Shown here: positions 16,161 through 25,814 of the stretch, piece by piece
How positions within the stretch are numbered: the first letter of the stretch is position 1
Layout: every line of letters begins with the position of its first letter
Origin: Gayadomonas joobiniege G7
Lineage (GTDB): Bacteria > Pseudomonadota > Gammaproteobacteria > Enterobacterales > Alteromonadaceae
Direction of reading: 5' to 3'
Assembly (NCBI RefSeq): GCF_000300815.1
Contig: NZ_AMRX01000002.1
Span: forward strand, 1 to 64,000
Length of the DNA stretch: 64,000 nt
Program-made: the position numbers and the translations under genes
Notes under the pieces: generated by a model
Told to the model about the DNA's origin: nothing
Seen by the model: only the letters and a program-made list of their open reading frames with translations
The model's database searches: none

Positions 16161-17656
16161 CTTTTATAAGTTGTATAGCCGTGTTTAGCTTTGGTATCTG
16201 GTGCCAAAAACATAAAACTCTTGGCAGGCAAAGTGACTTGAATCAGTCCAGCTTTGATGTAGATCTGGCTGTGAGCACCAGTCAAACAGTTTATTAAACC
16301 ACCCATGTTCATTAAACTCGAATTGCTTGTCATTAGATATTCGCTAACCGGTTGTTCTGAAAAGTTAAATAGGCAAAACACTGAATCCGCGACTTTGTCA
16401 GTATAGCGCTCAAAGGCAATTAACCTCTCACTGTTTATAAAGCGTATATCGCCAATTTTTAATGCAGGGTAATTGTTTCGCATGTTGATGAGCGCAGTGA
16501 GATCATGTAGGTGAGGATTGTCTGGGGTATTTAACTGCCATTGCATAGGGCCGCGCATCTCTGGATCTTCGCCGCCTTGCATGCCGAGTTCACTGCCGTA
16601 ATAAATATTCGGTGAGCCTGGCAGGCTCATCATTAATGCCCGTGCCAGTTGTTGTACCGAATATTCAGGCAGCATAGTTGCTAACCTTGGGGTATCATGG
16701 TTATCTAAAACCAGCCAAGATTTGAGTAATTTTTCTACGCCAATTTCGTCTACCATTTGTGCCAACATAGCTTGTGCAATAGCGGGTTTAATTTGTTTTA
16801 AACAAGTTCGCCAAATGATTTCACGTACTGTAAAGTTCATGACCCCATCCACAGAACCTTGCAGCCAGTCGTTGGGGTAACACCAAATTTCGCCAACGAT
16901 TAAAGCGTCTGGTTTTACTTTATGGGCCGCTTGTGTCAATGATTTTAGCAGCTCATAGCCAATGTCATGAGCAACGTCTAAACGCCAGCCATCAATGCCT
17001 TGTTTTAAATAGCTTTGCACCACAGAGTCGTCGTCTGACCAAAGATGGGCTTGCACATCTGGGTTGTCTAAATTTAGTTCAGGTAAATTCGCTGCATTAT
17101 TCCAGCATCTGTATCCTTCCGGTAAAGTATTGTCAAAAATAAACCAGTTCCTATATTGGCTCGTCTTGTCGGCAAGTGCCTGTTGGAAAATAGGCGCATT
17201 GCGGCCCATATGATTAAACACACCATCAAGCACTAATTTCATATCAAGGGCATGAATTTTCTCGGCCAATTTTAAAAGATCAGAGCGCTGGCCGAATTCA
17301 GGTGAAACTTTATTAAAGTCCAAGCTGTCATATTTATGGTTGGTAAAACCCAAATGCACGGGGTTGAGGTAAATCACGTCCATCGATAAGTTTTTTATGT
17401 AGTCGAGTCGAGTTGCCAAGCTGGCAAAATCACCTCCCCAAAACTCTACCTCGTGGCTCCATAGCTTACTGTCTGCTAAGTAGTGGCCGTGCTGCGGCGT
17501 TTGCTGCCAATCTTTAAGCACTTTCGGTGCTTCATATAAATGCTGTTTAGCGGTGAGCTTGTCTGAAGGGACAAAACGGTCGGGTAAAACTTGATAAATT
17601 AGAGCGCCATTTCGCCAATCTTGTTGTCGTTGTTGATATTTTAGTGTTTTATTCAC
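16151..17656 (-). CDS. GH13 alpha-amylase family glycosidase (cyclomaltodextrinase-like)
   Basis: A GH13 TIM-barrel hydrolase of about 501 residues acting on maltodextrins or related alpha-glucans. The four conserved regions are DGVFNH, GWRLDVAH with the nucleophile Asp near 227, GEIW with the acid Glu near 256, and LDNHD near 321. Similarity is closest to cyclomaltodextrinase/neopullulanase types without their N-terminal domain. The start chosen is the GTG at 17656 with AAGGTGA just upstream. A TTG at 17713 would give a short lipobox-like start (VILGC) but lacks basic residues and a stop codon lies two codons before it, so a cytosolic protein is favoured. Confidence 0.82.
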   Translation of the reverse strand: MNKTLKYQQRQQDWRNGALIYQVLPDRFVPSDKLTAKQHLYEAPKVLKDWQQTPQHGHYLADSKLWSHEVEFWGGDFASLATRLDYIKNLSMDVIYLNPVHLGFTNHKYDSLDFNKVSPEFGQRSDLLKLAEKIHALDMKLVLDGVFNHMGRNAPIFQQALADKTSQYRNWFIFDNTLPEGYRCWNNAANLPELNLDNPDVQAHLWSDDDSVVQSYLKQGIDGWRLDVAHDIGYELLKSLTQAAHKVKPDALIVGEIWCYPNDWLQGSVDGVMNFTVREIIWRTCLKQIKPAIAQAMLAQMVDEIGVEKLLKSWLVLDNHDTPRLATMLPEYSVQQLARALMMSLPGSPNIYYGSELGMQGGEDPEMRGPMQWQLNTPDNPHLHDLTALINMRNNYPALKIGDIRFINSERLIAFERYTDKVADSVFCLFNFSEQPVSEYLMTSNSSLMNMGGLINCLTGAHSQIYIKAGLIQVTLPAKSFMFLAPDTKAKHGYTTYKRVP

Positions 17657-17746
17657 AGCTTCACCTTGATCTTTTTCTCTGTTGCAACCCAATATAACAG
17701 CAGTTAAATACAAATATCATCTACTGCATTTTAGACAGGAGCCAAT

Positions 17747-19270
17747 ATGAGCTTGCAGGATTTACATTTAAGCTTAATTAATTTACAAGAATCTGACTAT
17801 GCTCAGGTAAAACAACTAATGGACATGGTTTATACGGATATTGGCGGCGCTTGGCCCAAAGAAACGATAAGCCAGTTGATTCATGACTTTCCGGAAGGTC
17901 AACTGGGGTTAATGGATGATGACACGCTGATTGGTATTGCGCTTTCGGTGCAAGTGTCTTACGACCGTTTTTCTAACCCCCATACTTATGAGGATCTGAT
18001 CGACAATAGCGAAAAAATTATTAATAACGCAAACGGAGATGCCATTTATGGGTTAGATCTTTTAATTCACCCTGAATATCGTGGTTACCGTCTAGGTCGG
18101 CGTTTATATGATGCGCGCAAAGAGCTATGTCGACAACATAATTTTAAAGCTATTTTGGCAGGTGGCCGTATTACCGAATACCATAAATATAGTGATGAAC
18201 TGACGCCGTCCCAGTATATTCGCAGCGTAAAACGAAAAGAGATTTATGATCCGATTTTAACTTTCCAGCTATCCAATGATTTTCAGGTTAAACGGCTGCT
18301 AAAAAAATATTTACCGGAAGACACTAAATCGGCCGGTTATGCCACATTATTAGAGTGGAGTAATATTTTATACGAACCAGACTCGTTAGTGGTTGATACC
18401 ACACCGACCCAAGTACGTTTAGGTGTGGTGCAATGGCAAATGCGTAAAGTCGAAAGCATTGAAGAAATGATGAATGCGGTTGAATATTTTGTTGATGCTT
18501 TGTCTGAGTATGAAAGTGATTTTGCACTATTCCCCGAGTTTTTTAATGCACCACTAATGGGACTTGCCCCAGATCCGCAGCGTACTGAAGCCATTCGATT
18601 TTTAGCCAGCTATACCGAAGAGTTTAAGCAGCAAATGTCGCGTATGGCGGTTAGTTATAACATTAACATTATTACCGGCAGTATGCCGCTGTTAGAAAAT
18701 AACCGCCTATTTAATATCAGCTACATCTGTCACCGTGATGGGCGTGTTGAGGAGCAGCGTAAAATTCACATCACGCCGCATGAAAAATGGGATTGGGTCA
18801 TTGAAGGCGGTGATAAGTTAAACGTATTTGAAACGGATGCAGGTCGTGTCGGAATTTTAATTTGTTATGACGTGGAGTTTCCTGAGTTGCCGCGTTTGCA
18901 GGCTGAGCAAGGTATGGATATTTTATTCGTGCCATTTTGGGTTGATACCAAAAATGCCTATTTACGGGTACGCCATTGTGCGCAAGCCAGAGCGATTGAA
19001 AACGAATGTTATGTTGCGATTGCTGGCAGTGTGGGTAATTTACCCAGTGTTGACAGCTTAGATGTACAATATGCACAGTCTGCGGTATTTACCCCATCTG
19101 ATTTTGCGTTTCCGCATGATGCCGTCCTATCAGAATCGACCCCGAATACAGAAATGTTGATGTTTGCCGATTTAGATTTGGCTGCATTAAAAGTTTTGCG
19201 TGCAGAAGGGGCCGTGACCAATACCAAAGATAGACGTCACGACCTGTATCAAATTAACTGGTTAAAATAA
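17747..19270 (+). CDS. GNAT acetyltransferase-carbon-nitrogen hydrolase fusion
   Basis: A 507-residue two-domain protein. Residues 1 to about 190 are a GNAT N-acetyltransferase (acetyl-CoA loop EYRGYRLGRRLYD). Residues from about 222 to the end are a nitrilase/amidase-type hydrolase with the Glu-Lys-Cys triad: E264 (FPEFF), a lysine near 338 (RKIHITP) and C373 (ICYDVEFPE). This domain pair recurs in marine gammaproteobacteria; the substrate is not known. An AGGAG site precedes the ATG. It is divergent from the amylase and convergent with polA. Confidence 0.85.
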   Translation: MSLQDLHLSLINLQESDYAQVKQLMDMVYTDIGGAWPKETISQLIHDFPEGQLGLMDDDTLIGIALSVQVSYDRFSNPHTYEDLIDNSEKIINNANGDAIYGLDLLIHPEYRGYRLGRRLYDARKELCRQHNFKAILAGGRITEYHKYSDELTPSQYIRSVKRKEIYDPILTFQLSNDFQVKRLLKKYLPEDTKSAGYATLLEWSNILYEPDSLVVDTTPTQVRLGVVQWQMRKVESIEEMMNAVEYFVDALSEYESDFALFPEFFNAPLMGLAPDPQRTEAIRFLASYTEEFKQQMSRMAVSYNINIITGSMPLLENNRLFNISYICHRDGRVEEQRKIHITPHEKWDWVIEGGDKLNVFETDAGRVGILICYDVEFPELPRLQAEQGMDILFVPFWVDTKNAYLRVRHCAQARAIENECYVAIAGSVGNLPSVDSLDVQYAQSAVFTPSDFAFPHDAVLSESTPNTEMLMFADLDLAALKVLRAEGAVTNTKDRRHDLYQINWLK

Positions 19271-19280
19271 AAACCATTAA

Positions 19281-19301
19281 GAGGCGCTTTTAATGCGCCT
19301 C
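19281..19301. terminator. hairpin at the end of polA
   Basis: A 7-bp stem (GAGGCGC/GCGCCTC) with a 7-base loop overlaps the last codons of polA. Reading out of polA it is followed by TTAATGGTTTTTA, a weak T run, and it may serve both convergent genes. Confidence 0.4.
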
Positions 19302-22031
19302 GTCCCAGTTCTCACCGTGACCAGCTTCTACTAACAGTGGTACATCTAACTGAGCTGCATTTTGCATCAAGGCTTTTATTTCGCTTTCTGCAATTGGTAA
19401 AAAGTCTTCTTTAACTTCGAATACTAATTCATCGTGAACCTGCATTAACAACCTGATATTGCCTTCTTGCTGTTGCTTTAACCAAGCATGTACTGTCAGC
19501 ATGGCTTTTTTTATAATATCGGCTGCTGTCCCTTGCATAGGTGCGTTGATAGCGGCACGTTGAGCGGCTTTACGCACCGCACCATTGCGCGCTTTAATAT
19601 CAGGCAAATGCAAACGGCGGCCAAATAAGGTTTCTACATAACCTTTGTCTTCGGCAAAGGCGCGGGTGTCTTCCATATATTTTAAAACACCTGGATAGCG
19701 CTCAAAATATAAATCCATATATTTTTGCGACTCATGGCGTGGAATACCTAGTTGCCGAGACAAACCAAAAGCAGACATGCCATAAATTAAACCAAAGTTA
19801 ATGGCTTTGGCACTTCGTCTTTGTTCGCTACTAACGTCATCTAATGAAATATCAAATACCTCAGCGGCAGTGGCTCTGTGGATATCCTTGCCTTCTGAAA
19901 ATGCTGTTAATAACCCTTTATCCTGCGACAAGTGGGCCATAATTCTAAGTTCTATTTGTGAATAATCAGCGGCCATAATTTTATAGCCCTGCTGCGCAAC
20001 AAAAGCTTTACGAACTTTACGGCCTTCTTCGTTACGGATAGGAATATTCTGCAAGTTCGGATCGGTTGACGATAAGCGGCCGGTTGCTGTTACTGCTTGG
20101 TGGTAAGAGGTATGCAGGCGACCCGTTTGACTGTTTACCATGCTCGGCAGCTTGTCTGTATAAGTACTTTTTAGCTTAGCTAACCCTCGGTATTCTATGA
20201 TGAGCTTCGGGAGCGGATAGTCTAAAGCTAACTCTTGTAAAACTTCTTCCGCTGTTGATGGGGCACCTTTAGGCGTTTTTTTAATCACAGGGTGGCTTAG
20301 TTTTTCAAATAAGATCTGCTGCAGTTGTTTAGTTGAGCTTAGGTTAAATTGCTCGCCCGCAATTTCAAATGCTTTTTCTTCTAGTTCTGCTAACCTTTGT
20401 TCGATATCACGGCTCTGGCTAGCAAGCTGATGAATATCAATATAAACCCCGGTTCGCTCTATCTCGCAGAGTACTTCAATAAGCGGTTTTTCAATATCTT
20501 GATACACGCTTAATAACTTTTTATCTTCTTCTAGTGCTCGCCACAGATGTTGATGGAGCTGCAGACAGATGTCAGCATCCTCTGCAGCATAAGGCGCCGC
20601 GGTTGCCAAATCGATTTGATTGAAGGTGAGCTGTTTAGCACCTTTACCCGCTATATCTTCGAACTTGGTTGTTTTACGGCCTAAATATTTAAGCGCCAAA
20701 CTGTCCATATCATGACGGCTGCCAACACTGCTAAAAACATAAGATTCAAGCATAGAGTCATATGCAATACCGTTTAGTTCGATATTGTGATTTTTTAATA
20801 CGTGGCGGTCGTATTTTAAGTTCTGGCCGATCTTTTGGTAAGCCGGATCTTCCAACAAAGGTTTTAGTTCACCCAAAACAAATTCTTCACTGAGTTGCTC
20901 TGGCGCATCTGGGTAGTCATGAGCAAAAGGCACATAAGCGGCTTTGCCTGGCTCTACAGCAAAAGACACACCAACGACCTTGGCTTGCATATAGTTAAGT
21001 GAGGTGGTTTCTGTATCAAAGGCAAAACATTTGGCTTCTTTCAACCGACCAACCCAAAGGTTAAATTCAGTTTTGTCTAAAATGCAGCTATATTCAGCGT
21101 CGCTGGCTTGGTTAACCTGTTGAGCGGTAGCCGTTTTTTCATTTGTCTCACCGCCTAGTACATCATTTAGCCAACGTTTAAATTCCATTTTTTGGTACAA
21201 CTCAATTAAAGCCGTTTGATCAGGCGCTTTAATATCTAATTGATCGTGGCTTAATTCCAGCTCACAATCAATTTTTATGGTGGCTAGTTGATAAGAAAGT
21301 TGCAATTGCTCTTGGTTATCTTTGATTTTTTGTGGCATAGATTTCGCACCGCGAAAGCCTAGCTCGGCGACTGCATCAGGGTTGGCAATAATTTTATCTA
21401 CACCGCCCATGCCAAGTAACATTGCCAAAGCAGTTTTAGGGCCAACACCAGGTAGACCCGGGATATTATCAACTTTATCACCCATCAGAGCGAGATAATC
21501 TATGATGAGGTTGGCCGGGATACCAAATTTTTCTTCAACACCGGCTTCATCCATTATGGTGTCTGTCATCGTATTCACTAAGGTCACATGAGGGTTAACC
21601 AGTTGTGCCATGTCTTTATCGCCAGTGCTTATCAGGGTATGGCGACCATCTCGGCTAGCCAACGTTGATAGGGTACCGATAACGTCATCTGCTTCTACAC
21701 CCTCGATGCAAATAAGGGGCAACCCCATCGCTTTGATAATTTCATGCAAAGGGGCAATTTGGCTGCGAAGTTCATCGGGCATAGGGGGGCGATTCGCTTT
21801 ATAATCAGCATACATATCACTGCGAAAAGTTTTTCCTTTGGCATCAAAAATAACAGCCATTTGACTTGGCTGATATTTATTGATCAGGCTTTTGAGCATA
21901 TTTACAACGCCATAGACAGCGCCAGTCGGTTCGCCTTTAGAGTTTGTTAAGTGAGGTGGCGCATGAAAGGCTCTAAATAAGTATGATGAGCCGTCAACAA
22001 GAACGAGCGGGTTGTCAGGGATTTGCGTCAT
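19290..22031 (-). CDS. polA: DNA polymerase I
   Basis: A 913-residue DNA polymerase I, used for Okazaki fragment maturation and repair. All three domains are present: a 5'-3' exonuclease at the N-terminus, a 3'-5' exonuclease with the intact FDTET motif, and the polymerase domain with motif A (DYSQIELR) and motif C (HDELVFEV). The start at 22031 matches family length (E. coli is 928); the frame stays open to 22094 with a poorly conserved tail. A TATAAT-like -10 (22066-22071) and a DnaA box lie upstream. The E. coli neighbour sRNA Spot 42 is not seen downstream. Confidence 0.97.
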   Translation of the reverse strand: MTQIPDNPLVLVDGSSYLFRAFHAPPHLTNSKGEPTGAVYGVVNMLKSLINKYQPSQMAVIFDAKGKTFRSDMYADYKANRPPMPDELRSQIAPLHEIIKAMGLPLICIEGVEADDVIGTLSTLASRDGRHTLISTGDKDMAQLVNPHVTLVNTMTDTIMDEAGVEEKFGIPANLIIDYLALMGDKVDNIPGLPGVGPKTALAMLLGMGGVDKIIANPDAVAELGFRGAKSMPQKIKDNQEQLQLSYQLATIKIDCELELSHDQLDIKAPDQTALIELYQKMEFKRWLNDVLGGETNEKTATAQQVNQASDAEYSCILDKTEFNLWVGRLKEAKCFAFDTETTSLNYMQAKVVGVSFAVEPGKAAYVPFAHDYPDAPEQLSEEFVLGELKPLLEDPAYQKIGQNLKYDRHVLKNHNIELNGIAYDSMLESYVFSSVGSRHDMDSLALKYLGRKTTKFEDIAGKGAKQLTFNQIDLATAAPYAAEDADICLQLHQHLWRALEEDKKLLSVYQDIEKPLIEVLCEIERTGVYIDIHQLASQSRDIEQRLAELEEKAFEIAGEQFNLSSTKQLQQILFEKLSHPVIKKTPKGAPSTAEEVLQELALDYPLPKLIIEYRGLAKLKSTYTDKLPSMVNSQTGRLHTSYHQAVTATGRLSSTDPNLQNIPIRNEEGRKVRKAFVAQQGYKIMAADYSQIELRIMAHLSQDKGLLTAFSEGKDIHRATAAEVFDISLDDVSSEQRRSAKAINFGLIYGMSAFGLSRQLGIPRHESQKYMDLYFERYPGVLKYMEDTRAFAEDKGYVETLFGRRLHLPDIKARNGAVRKAAQRAAINAPMQGTAADIIKKAMLTVHAWLKQQQEGNIRLLMQVHDELVFEVKEDFLPIAESEIKALMQNAAQLDVPLLVEAGHGENWDEAH

Positions 22032-22065
22032 AGAAATACTTTGTGAGTTGGATAAATTTATTCTT

Positions 22066-22071
22066 ATTATA
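22066..22071 (-). promoter_or_regulatory. polA -10 element
   Basis: A perfect TATAAT on the minus strand lies 35 bases before the polA ATG. No good -35 hexamer is found 16-18 bases upstream, so the promoter would depend on an activator. Confidence 0.45.
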
Positions 22072-22117
22072 CTTAAATATCGGGCACAGGCCATCCTGAG
22101 AAATAAATCCCTGAAGC

Positions 22118-22126
22118 TGTGGATAA
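22118..22126 (-). promoter_or_regulatory. DnaA box upstream of polA
   Basis: A perfect consensus DnaA box (TTATCCACA on the minus strand) is centred about 63 bases upstream of the predicted polA transcription start, a usual activator position. DnaA stimulation of polA has been reported for E. coli, so a conserved link is plausible. Binding here is inferred. Confidence 0.55.
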
Positions 22127-22467
22127 GTATGTTGAAAAACTTCTATTGAGCCTGTTAATAGCTTTGCTTTGAATACCCTGGTTTTTTATTAAGGGTTTGT
22201 TTTATATATTGTTTTTTCTTTTTCATTAAGCTCATTGAAAAGCTACTGCTGATGTGAATAAAACTGAAAAAAGCACATTTAAATACTTGCTATTGCAAAA
22301 ACAGTGGCGACCAATTTACGCTGATCAAAAGTATTTGACCAGTAATTTTATAATCTAAAATTATCTTTATAAATAAAATATAGTTATATATACGATATCA
22401 TAAGCGCTGCAGGGGCATTTTTAAAAAGTGTATATCAGTAATAAAGATTTTTTGTTGGGGTAGGTGC

Positions 22468-23166
22468 ATGGTATTAGAGAAGTTTGACCATATTTATCAG
22501 CGGGCTGCAGAGCGCAAAGGGGGCGTAGCCCACTTAGAAGCTCTACTTGGCCAGCCCTTATCAGCTGCAGAGTTGGCCACACTGGGCGATGATCGGGTAT
22601 TAGCACAGTTAACTAAAAAGGTATTTAAGTCGGGTTTTGTTTGGCGAGTTGTAGAACAAAAATGGCCGGCTTTTGAAACTTTGTTTTTTAACTTTGAAAT
22701 TGAAAAAATACTCATGATGCCGCCTGATATGTTAGAACGCAAAGCATCCGATCCTGCGATTATTCGCAATGCACGCAAAGTTAAAACCATTTACGACAAT
22801 GCGTTAATGATTAAAGACGTGCAAACGCAAACGGGGCACTCCTTTGCAAAATTTATCGCACAATGGCCGAGCAATGATATTGTTTCATTATGGCGATATT
22901 TAAAACAGCATGGCCAACGGTTAGGTGGAAATACAGGGCCTTATGCGCTGCGCAGTTTAGGTAAAGATACTTTTTTATTAACTCAAGATGTCGAAGTTTA
23001 TTTGCGAGCTAATCAGTTGATTGACGGCGGCTTAATGAGTTTACGCAGTTTATCGCAAAGCCAGGACTATTTTAATCAATGGCAGGCTGAATCTGGCCGC
23101 AGTTTGCAAGCGATAAGCCAGATCATTTCATTTAGTGTGGGTGACAATCGTGTAGGGTTAAGTTAA
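22468..23166 (+). CDS. DNA-3-methyladenine glycosylase I family protein
   Basis: A 232-residue protein of the methyladenine glycosylase (Tag-like) superfamily, which removes alkylated bases from DNA. Supporting features are the helix-hairpin segment and motifs such as GFVWRVVEQKWPAFE, DPAIIRNARKVKTIYDNA and LWRYLKQHGQRLGGNTGPYALR. It differs from E. coli Tag by lacking that protein's characteristic cysteine/histidine zinc snap at the termini, so the exact base preference is uncertain. Its stop overlaps the rsmJ start by one base. Confidence 0.72.
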   Translation: MVLEKFDHIYQRAAERKGGVAHLEALLGQPLSAAELATLGDDRVLAQLTKKVFKSGFVWRVVEQKWPAFETLFFNFEIEKILMMPPDMLERKASDPAIIRNARKVKTIYDNALMIKDVQTQTGHSFAKFIAQWPSNDIVSLWRYLKQHGQRLGGNTGPYALRSLGKDTFLLTQDVEVYLRANQLIDGGLMSLRSLSQSQDYFNQWQAESGRSLQAISQIISFSVGDNRVGLS

Positions 23167-23942
23167 TGCAAACACCTATAATAAGTGCGACAACAACCCC
23201 ATATCTAGAGCAAGTTGCCGCTGAATTTCAACTGCCTTTGTTAACTGAAAGCGATGCGCCTTATCAATTACACTGGTCGCAAGAAAAAGATACTTTAGCT
23301 TTAGTACAAACCGATTTGCCAAAGCAGACGGGGGTCAAAGTCGACTTTTTAGACGCCGCAGTCAATTACCGGCGAGCGAATATCAGTGTTAAAAACGAGT
23401 TGATCGCTCGCGCCTGTGGATTAAAAGGCCAACAAAGGCCTAGCATTATTGATGCGACTGCAGGGTTAGGGCGAGATGCTTTTATTTTAGCTGCATTGGG
23501 CTGCAAGGTGACACTGATAGAGCGCACGCCCGCAGTGGCTGCGTTATTATTTGACGGCTTGCGCAGAGCTAGGTTGCATCCTGATTTAAGCGACTGGATA
23601 AGTCAGCGGATGCAGTTAATATATGCAAATGCGTTACAGTTAAGCGAAATCAAACAAAAACGCCAGTTGAAAGCAGACGTTGTTTATTTAGACCCTATGT
23701 TTCCACACAAAAAAAAGTCAGCCGCGGTTAAAAAAGAAATGAAATCATTTCAAGGACTGGTAGGCGCTGATGCTGATGCTGACCTGTTACTGCCACAAGC
23801 AAAATCCTGTGCCTCAAAGCGGGTAGTGGTAAAACGACCCGGATATGCTAACTTCATTAATGATGAAACCCCAGACTTTAGTGTGAAATCTAAAAAACAT
23901 AGATTTGATGTATATTTAACAATGACTGAGCAGGAGAATTAA
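23166..23942 (+). CDS. rsmJ: 16S rRNA m2G1516 methyltransferase RsmJ
   Basis: A 258-residue SAM methyltransferase that modifies G1516 of 16S rRNA. Typical RsmJ features are DATAGLGRDAFILAALGC (motif I), the LIERTPAVAALLFDGL segment and the catalytic-region motif YLDPMFPHKKKSA. The start overlaps the upstream glycosylase gene and its stop abuts the next gene's ATG with no spacer, so the genes are coupled. Confidence 0.93.
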   Translation: MQTPIISATTTPYLEQVAAEFQLPLLTESDAPYQLHWSQEKDTLALVQTDLPKQTGVKVDFLDAAVNYRRANISVKNELIARACGLKGQQRPSIIDATAGLGRDAFILAALGCKVTLIERTPAVAALLFDGLRRARLHPDLSDWISQRMQLIYANALQLSEIKQKRQLKADVVYLDPMFPHKKKSAAVKKEMKSFQGLVGADADADLLLPQAKSCASKRVVVKRPGYANFINDETPDFSVKSKKHRFDVYLTMTEQEN

Positions 23943-24323
23943 ATGGGCTTATTTGATGCAATTTTGGGCAATGCCAGTGAAGCGAATGTGGAAGAAGTCG
24001 CGGCTGAATTAGCGCCTATTTTGGCTGATGACGAAACACTTGTATACGCAGCTAAAGAGATTCGAGATATGTATGTATTCACTGACCGGCGTTTATTGTT
24101 GATTGATAAACAGGGCGTAACCGGCAAAAAAGTTGAATACCACAGCATTCCATACCGAGCGATTAGTCACTTTATTATAGAAACAACAGGCCACTTTGAT
24201 TTAGACGCTGAGCTAAAGATTTGGATCTCGGGTAGCGATGAAGCCATCGAAAAAGAGCTTAAAGGTGGTGAAACAACGGTCGCCATTCAAAAAGCGTTAG
24301 CGAATTACGCATTAAAAAAATAG
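23943..24323 (+). CDS. bacterial PH-domain protein
   Basis: A 126-residue cytosolic protein made of one bacterial pleckstrin-homology-like domain (bPH_1 type; formerly DUF1696). The strand pattern includes YVFTDRRLLLIDKQG and the KVEYHSIPYRAISHFIIET segment. The family is widespread but has no assigned biochemical role. Its ATG directly follows the rsmJ stop, with CAGGAG supplied by the end of rsmJ. Confidence 0.82.
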   Translation: MGLFDAILGNASEANVEEVAAELAPILADDETLVYAAKEIRDMYVFTDRRLLLIDKQGVTGKKVEYHSIPYRAISHFIIETTGHFDLDAELKIWISGSDEAIEKELKGGETTVAIQKALANYALKK

Positions 24324-24341
24324 TAGGAGAAAATAAATACA

Positions 24342-24824
24342 ATGCCATCATTTGATATTGTCAGTGAAATAAATATTGAGTCAGCGCGCAATGCGGCTGA
24401 CAACGCGCAACGAGAATTATCGACTCGGTTTGACTTTCGTGGTGTCGACGCCAGTTTTGAATACAGTGACGGTGTTGTAAAAATGCAAGCCGAAGCTGAG
24501 TTTCAGCTCAATCAAATGCAAGATATGTTGCGAGGTAAATTAGCTAAACAAAATGTTGATCCTCGCTCTGTAAAACCGGGAAAATTAGAACACTCAGGCA
24601 AAACTTTCCGGCAAAATATCACTTTTGTGCAAGGCATAGATGCTGCAACCGCTAAGAAGCTAACTAAGTTGATTAAAGACAGCAAAATTAAAGTACAAAC
24701 TCAAATTCAAGGTGAGCAGGTTCGGGTAACAGGTAAAAAGCGAGACGATCTTCAGCAGGTTATGCAGTTGGTTCGTGAATCCGACTTAGAACAAGCTTTT
24801 CAGTTTAATAATTTTCGTGATTAA
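24342..24824 (+). CDS. yajQ: YajQ family nucleotide-binding protein
   Basis: A 160-residue YajQ/UPF0234 protein with two ferredoxin-like folds ([10 protein letters not shown] start, STRFDFRG motif, [18 protein letters not shown]). Xanthomonas and Pseudomonas relatives bind cyclic di-GMP and act on transcription; whether this one does is not known. It starts 18 bases after the PH-domain gene and ends at a strong hairpin. Confidence 0.93.
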   Translation: MPSFDIVSEINIESARNAADNAQRELSTRFDFRGVDASFEYSDGVVKMQAEAEFQLNQMQDMLRGKLAKQNVDPRSVKPGKLEHSGKTFRQNITFVQGIDAATAKKLTKLIKDSKIKVQTQIQGEQVRVTGKKRDDLQQVMQLVRESDLEQAFQFNNFRD

Positions 24825-24831
24825 ACTCTTA

Positions 24832-24862
24832 CCACTTAGCAGGTTGTACACCTGCTAAGTGG
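24832..24862. terminator. bidirectional terminator after yajQ and cysE
   Basis: A perfect 13-bp stem (CCACTTAGCAGGT/ACCTGCTAAGTGG) with a 5-base loop lies between the convergent yajQ and cysE genes. No uninterrupted T run follows on either side, but the stem is very stable. Confidence 0.65.
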
Positions 24863-24873
24863 ATTGTTACTGT

Positions 24874-25713
24874 TTAACTTTTATTCATAACCGCGGATTT
24901 TTCAGGCCGCTTTATACTGGTGTCATCAAGTACATTTTGCTGCATAGAACGGCAAGGCTCACTACATCTAGGTACGCCAACTTGTTTCGCTGGCACCCCC
25001 ACCACAGTCGTATGAGGCTTTACATGGTTAAGTACTACGCTGCCCGCGCCCACTTTAGAGTTACAGCCAATCTCTATATTACCAAGCACTTTAGCGCCGG
25101 CACCAATCATGACGCCGCGACGAACTTTCGGATGGCGGTCGCCGGACTGATTACCTGTCCCCCCCAAAGTGACGGACTGTAAGATAGAAACATCATCTTC
25201 TATCACTGCAGTTTCTCCAACGACTATTCCTGTAGCATGATCAAACATAACACCTTTGCCGATTTGACAAGCGGGGTGAATATCAACTGATAATACTTGG
25301 CTATTTTTACTTTGAATGAATAATGCCAATTCACGCCTGTCTGAGTGCCATAAATGGTGCGCTAACCTATGTATTTGAATCGCTTGAAACCCTTTTAAGT
25401 GCAAGAGAACGGTTAAATAAGAATGAATGGCCGGATCGCGATCAAAAACAGCTTTAATATCGTAACAGACAATATCTAAAGTAGCAGGTTCTTCTTGATA
25501 AAAGGCGTAAAATAGCTGACTGAGCTTTTCTACTGGCATTACATCATCTGCCAGCTTTTGAGCAAAAATAAAGGAAAATGCCTCAGCAGCAGAATTGTGC
25601 GTTAAAATACATTGTTGAATATAAGCTGACAGCAGAGGTTCTTTCTGCGACATCTGTCGAGCTTCTGATTGAATTAGAGTCCAAACTTGGTTACTTTGCA
25701 TAGTCTTAGTCAT
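24874..25713 (-). CDS. cysE: serine O-acetyltransferase
   Basis: A 279-residue enzyme that acetylates serine as the first step of cysteine synthesis. The N-terminal helical SATase domain (EARQMSQKEPLLSAYI) is followed by left-handed beta-helix hexapeptide repeats with DIHPACQIGKGVMFDH, GVVIGAGAKVLGNI and VGVPAKQVG-type segments. The C-terminal tail after the helix is normally the cysteine-feedback and CysK-binding region. A second ATG lies four codons in. It is transcribed alone and ends at the shared terminator. Confidence 0.95.
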   Translation of the reverse strand: MTKTMQSNQVWTLIQSEARQMSQKEPLLSAYIQQCILTHNSAAEAFSFIFAQKLADDVMPVEKLSQLFYAFYQEEPATLDIVCYDIKAVFDRDPAIHSYLTVLLHLKGFQAIQIHRLAHHLWHSDRRELALFIQSKNSQVLSVDIHPACQIGKGVMFDHATGIVVGETAVIEDDVSILQSVTLGGTGNQSGDRHPKVRRGVMIGAGAKVLGNIEIGCNSKVGAGSVVLNHVKPHTTVVGVPAKQVGVPRCSEPCRSMQQNVLDDTSIKRPEKSAVMNKS

Positions 25714-25814
25714 TTTTTCGCAGATTAAGAGTTCAGGATAGGTTCTGAAGCCGTTGATATCAAGTTTGTCATTAAAACTTATTCAGATAAACCGTGTCGC
25801 TAAGGGTGCAAGTT

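Larger units (their letters stand above)
22032..22467. other. 436-bp AT-rich intergenic region between polA and tag-like gene
   Basis: No protein-coding gene is convincing here. It holds the polA -10 element (TATAAT on the minus strand), a DnaA box, an imperfect dyad at 22321-22342 and a perfect AT-rich dyad at 22343-22363. The length leaves room for a small RNA, but I found no clear promoter-terminator pair and no match to Spot 42. Confidence 0.6.

Noticed and set aside
17657-17713. Lipoprotein start for the GH13 amylase (VILGC lipobox)
   Set aside because: The TTG start has no ribosome site or basic residues, while GTG 17656 has AAGGTGA at the right distance.
22335-22354. Sigma-70 promoter TTGACC...TATAAT before the tag-like gene
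   Set aside because: The spacer is only 8 bases, too short for a promoter.
22032-22467. Spot 42-like small RNA near polA
   Set aside because: Spot 42 lies downstream of polA in E. coli; here the downstream gap is only about 20 bases and nothing in the upstream gap resembles it.
24859-25182. Plus-strand open frame opposite cysE
   Set aside because: It is the complement of the strongly conserved cysE gene and has no ribosome site or known domain.
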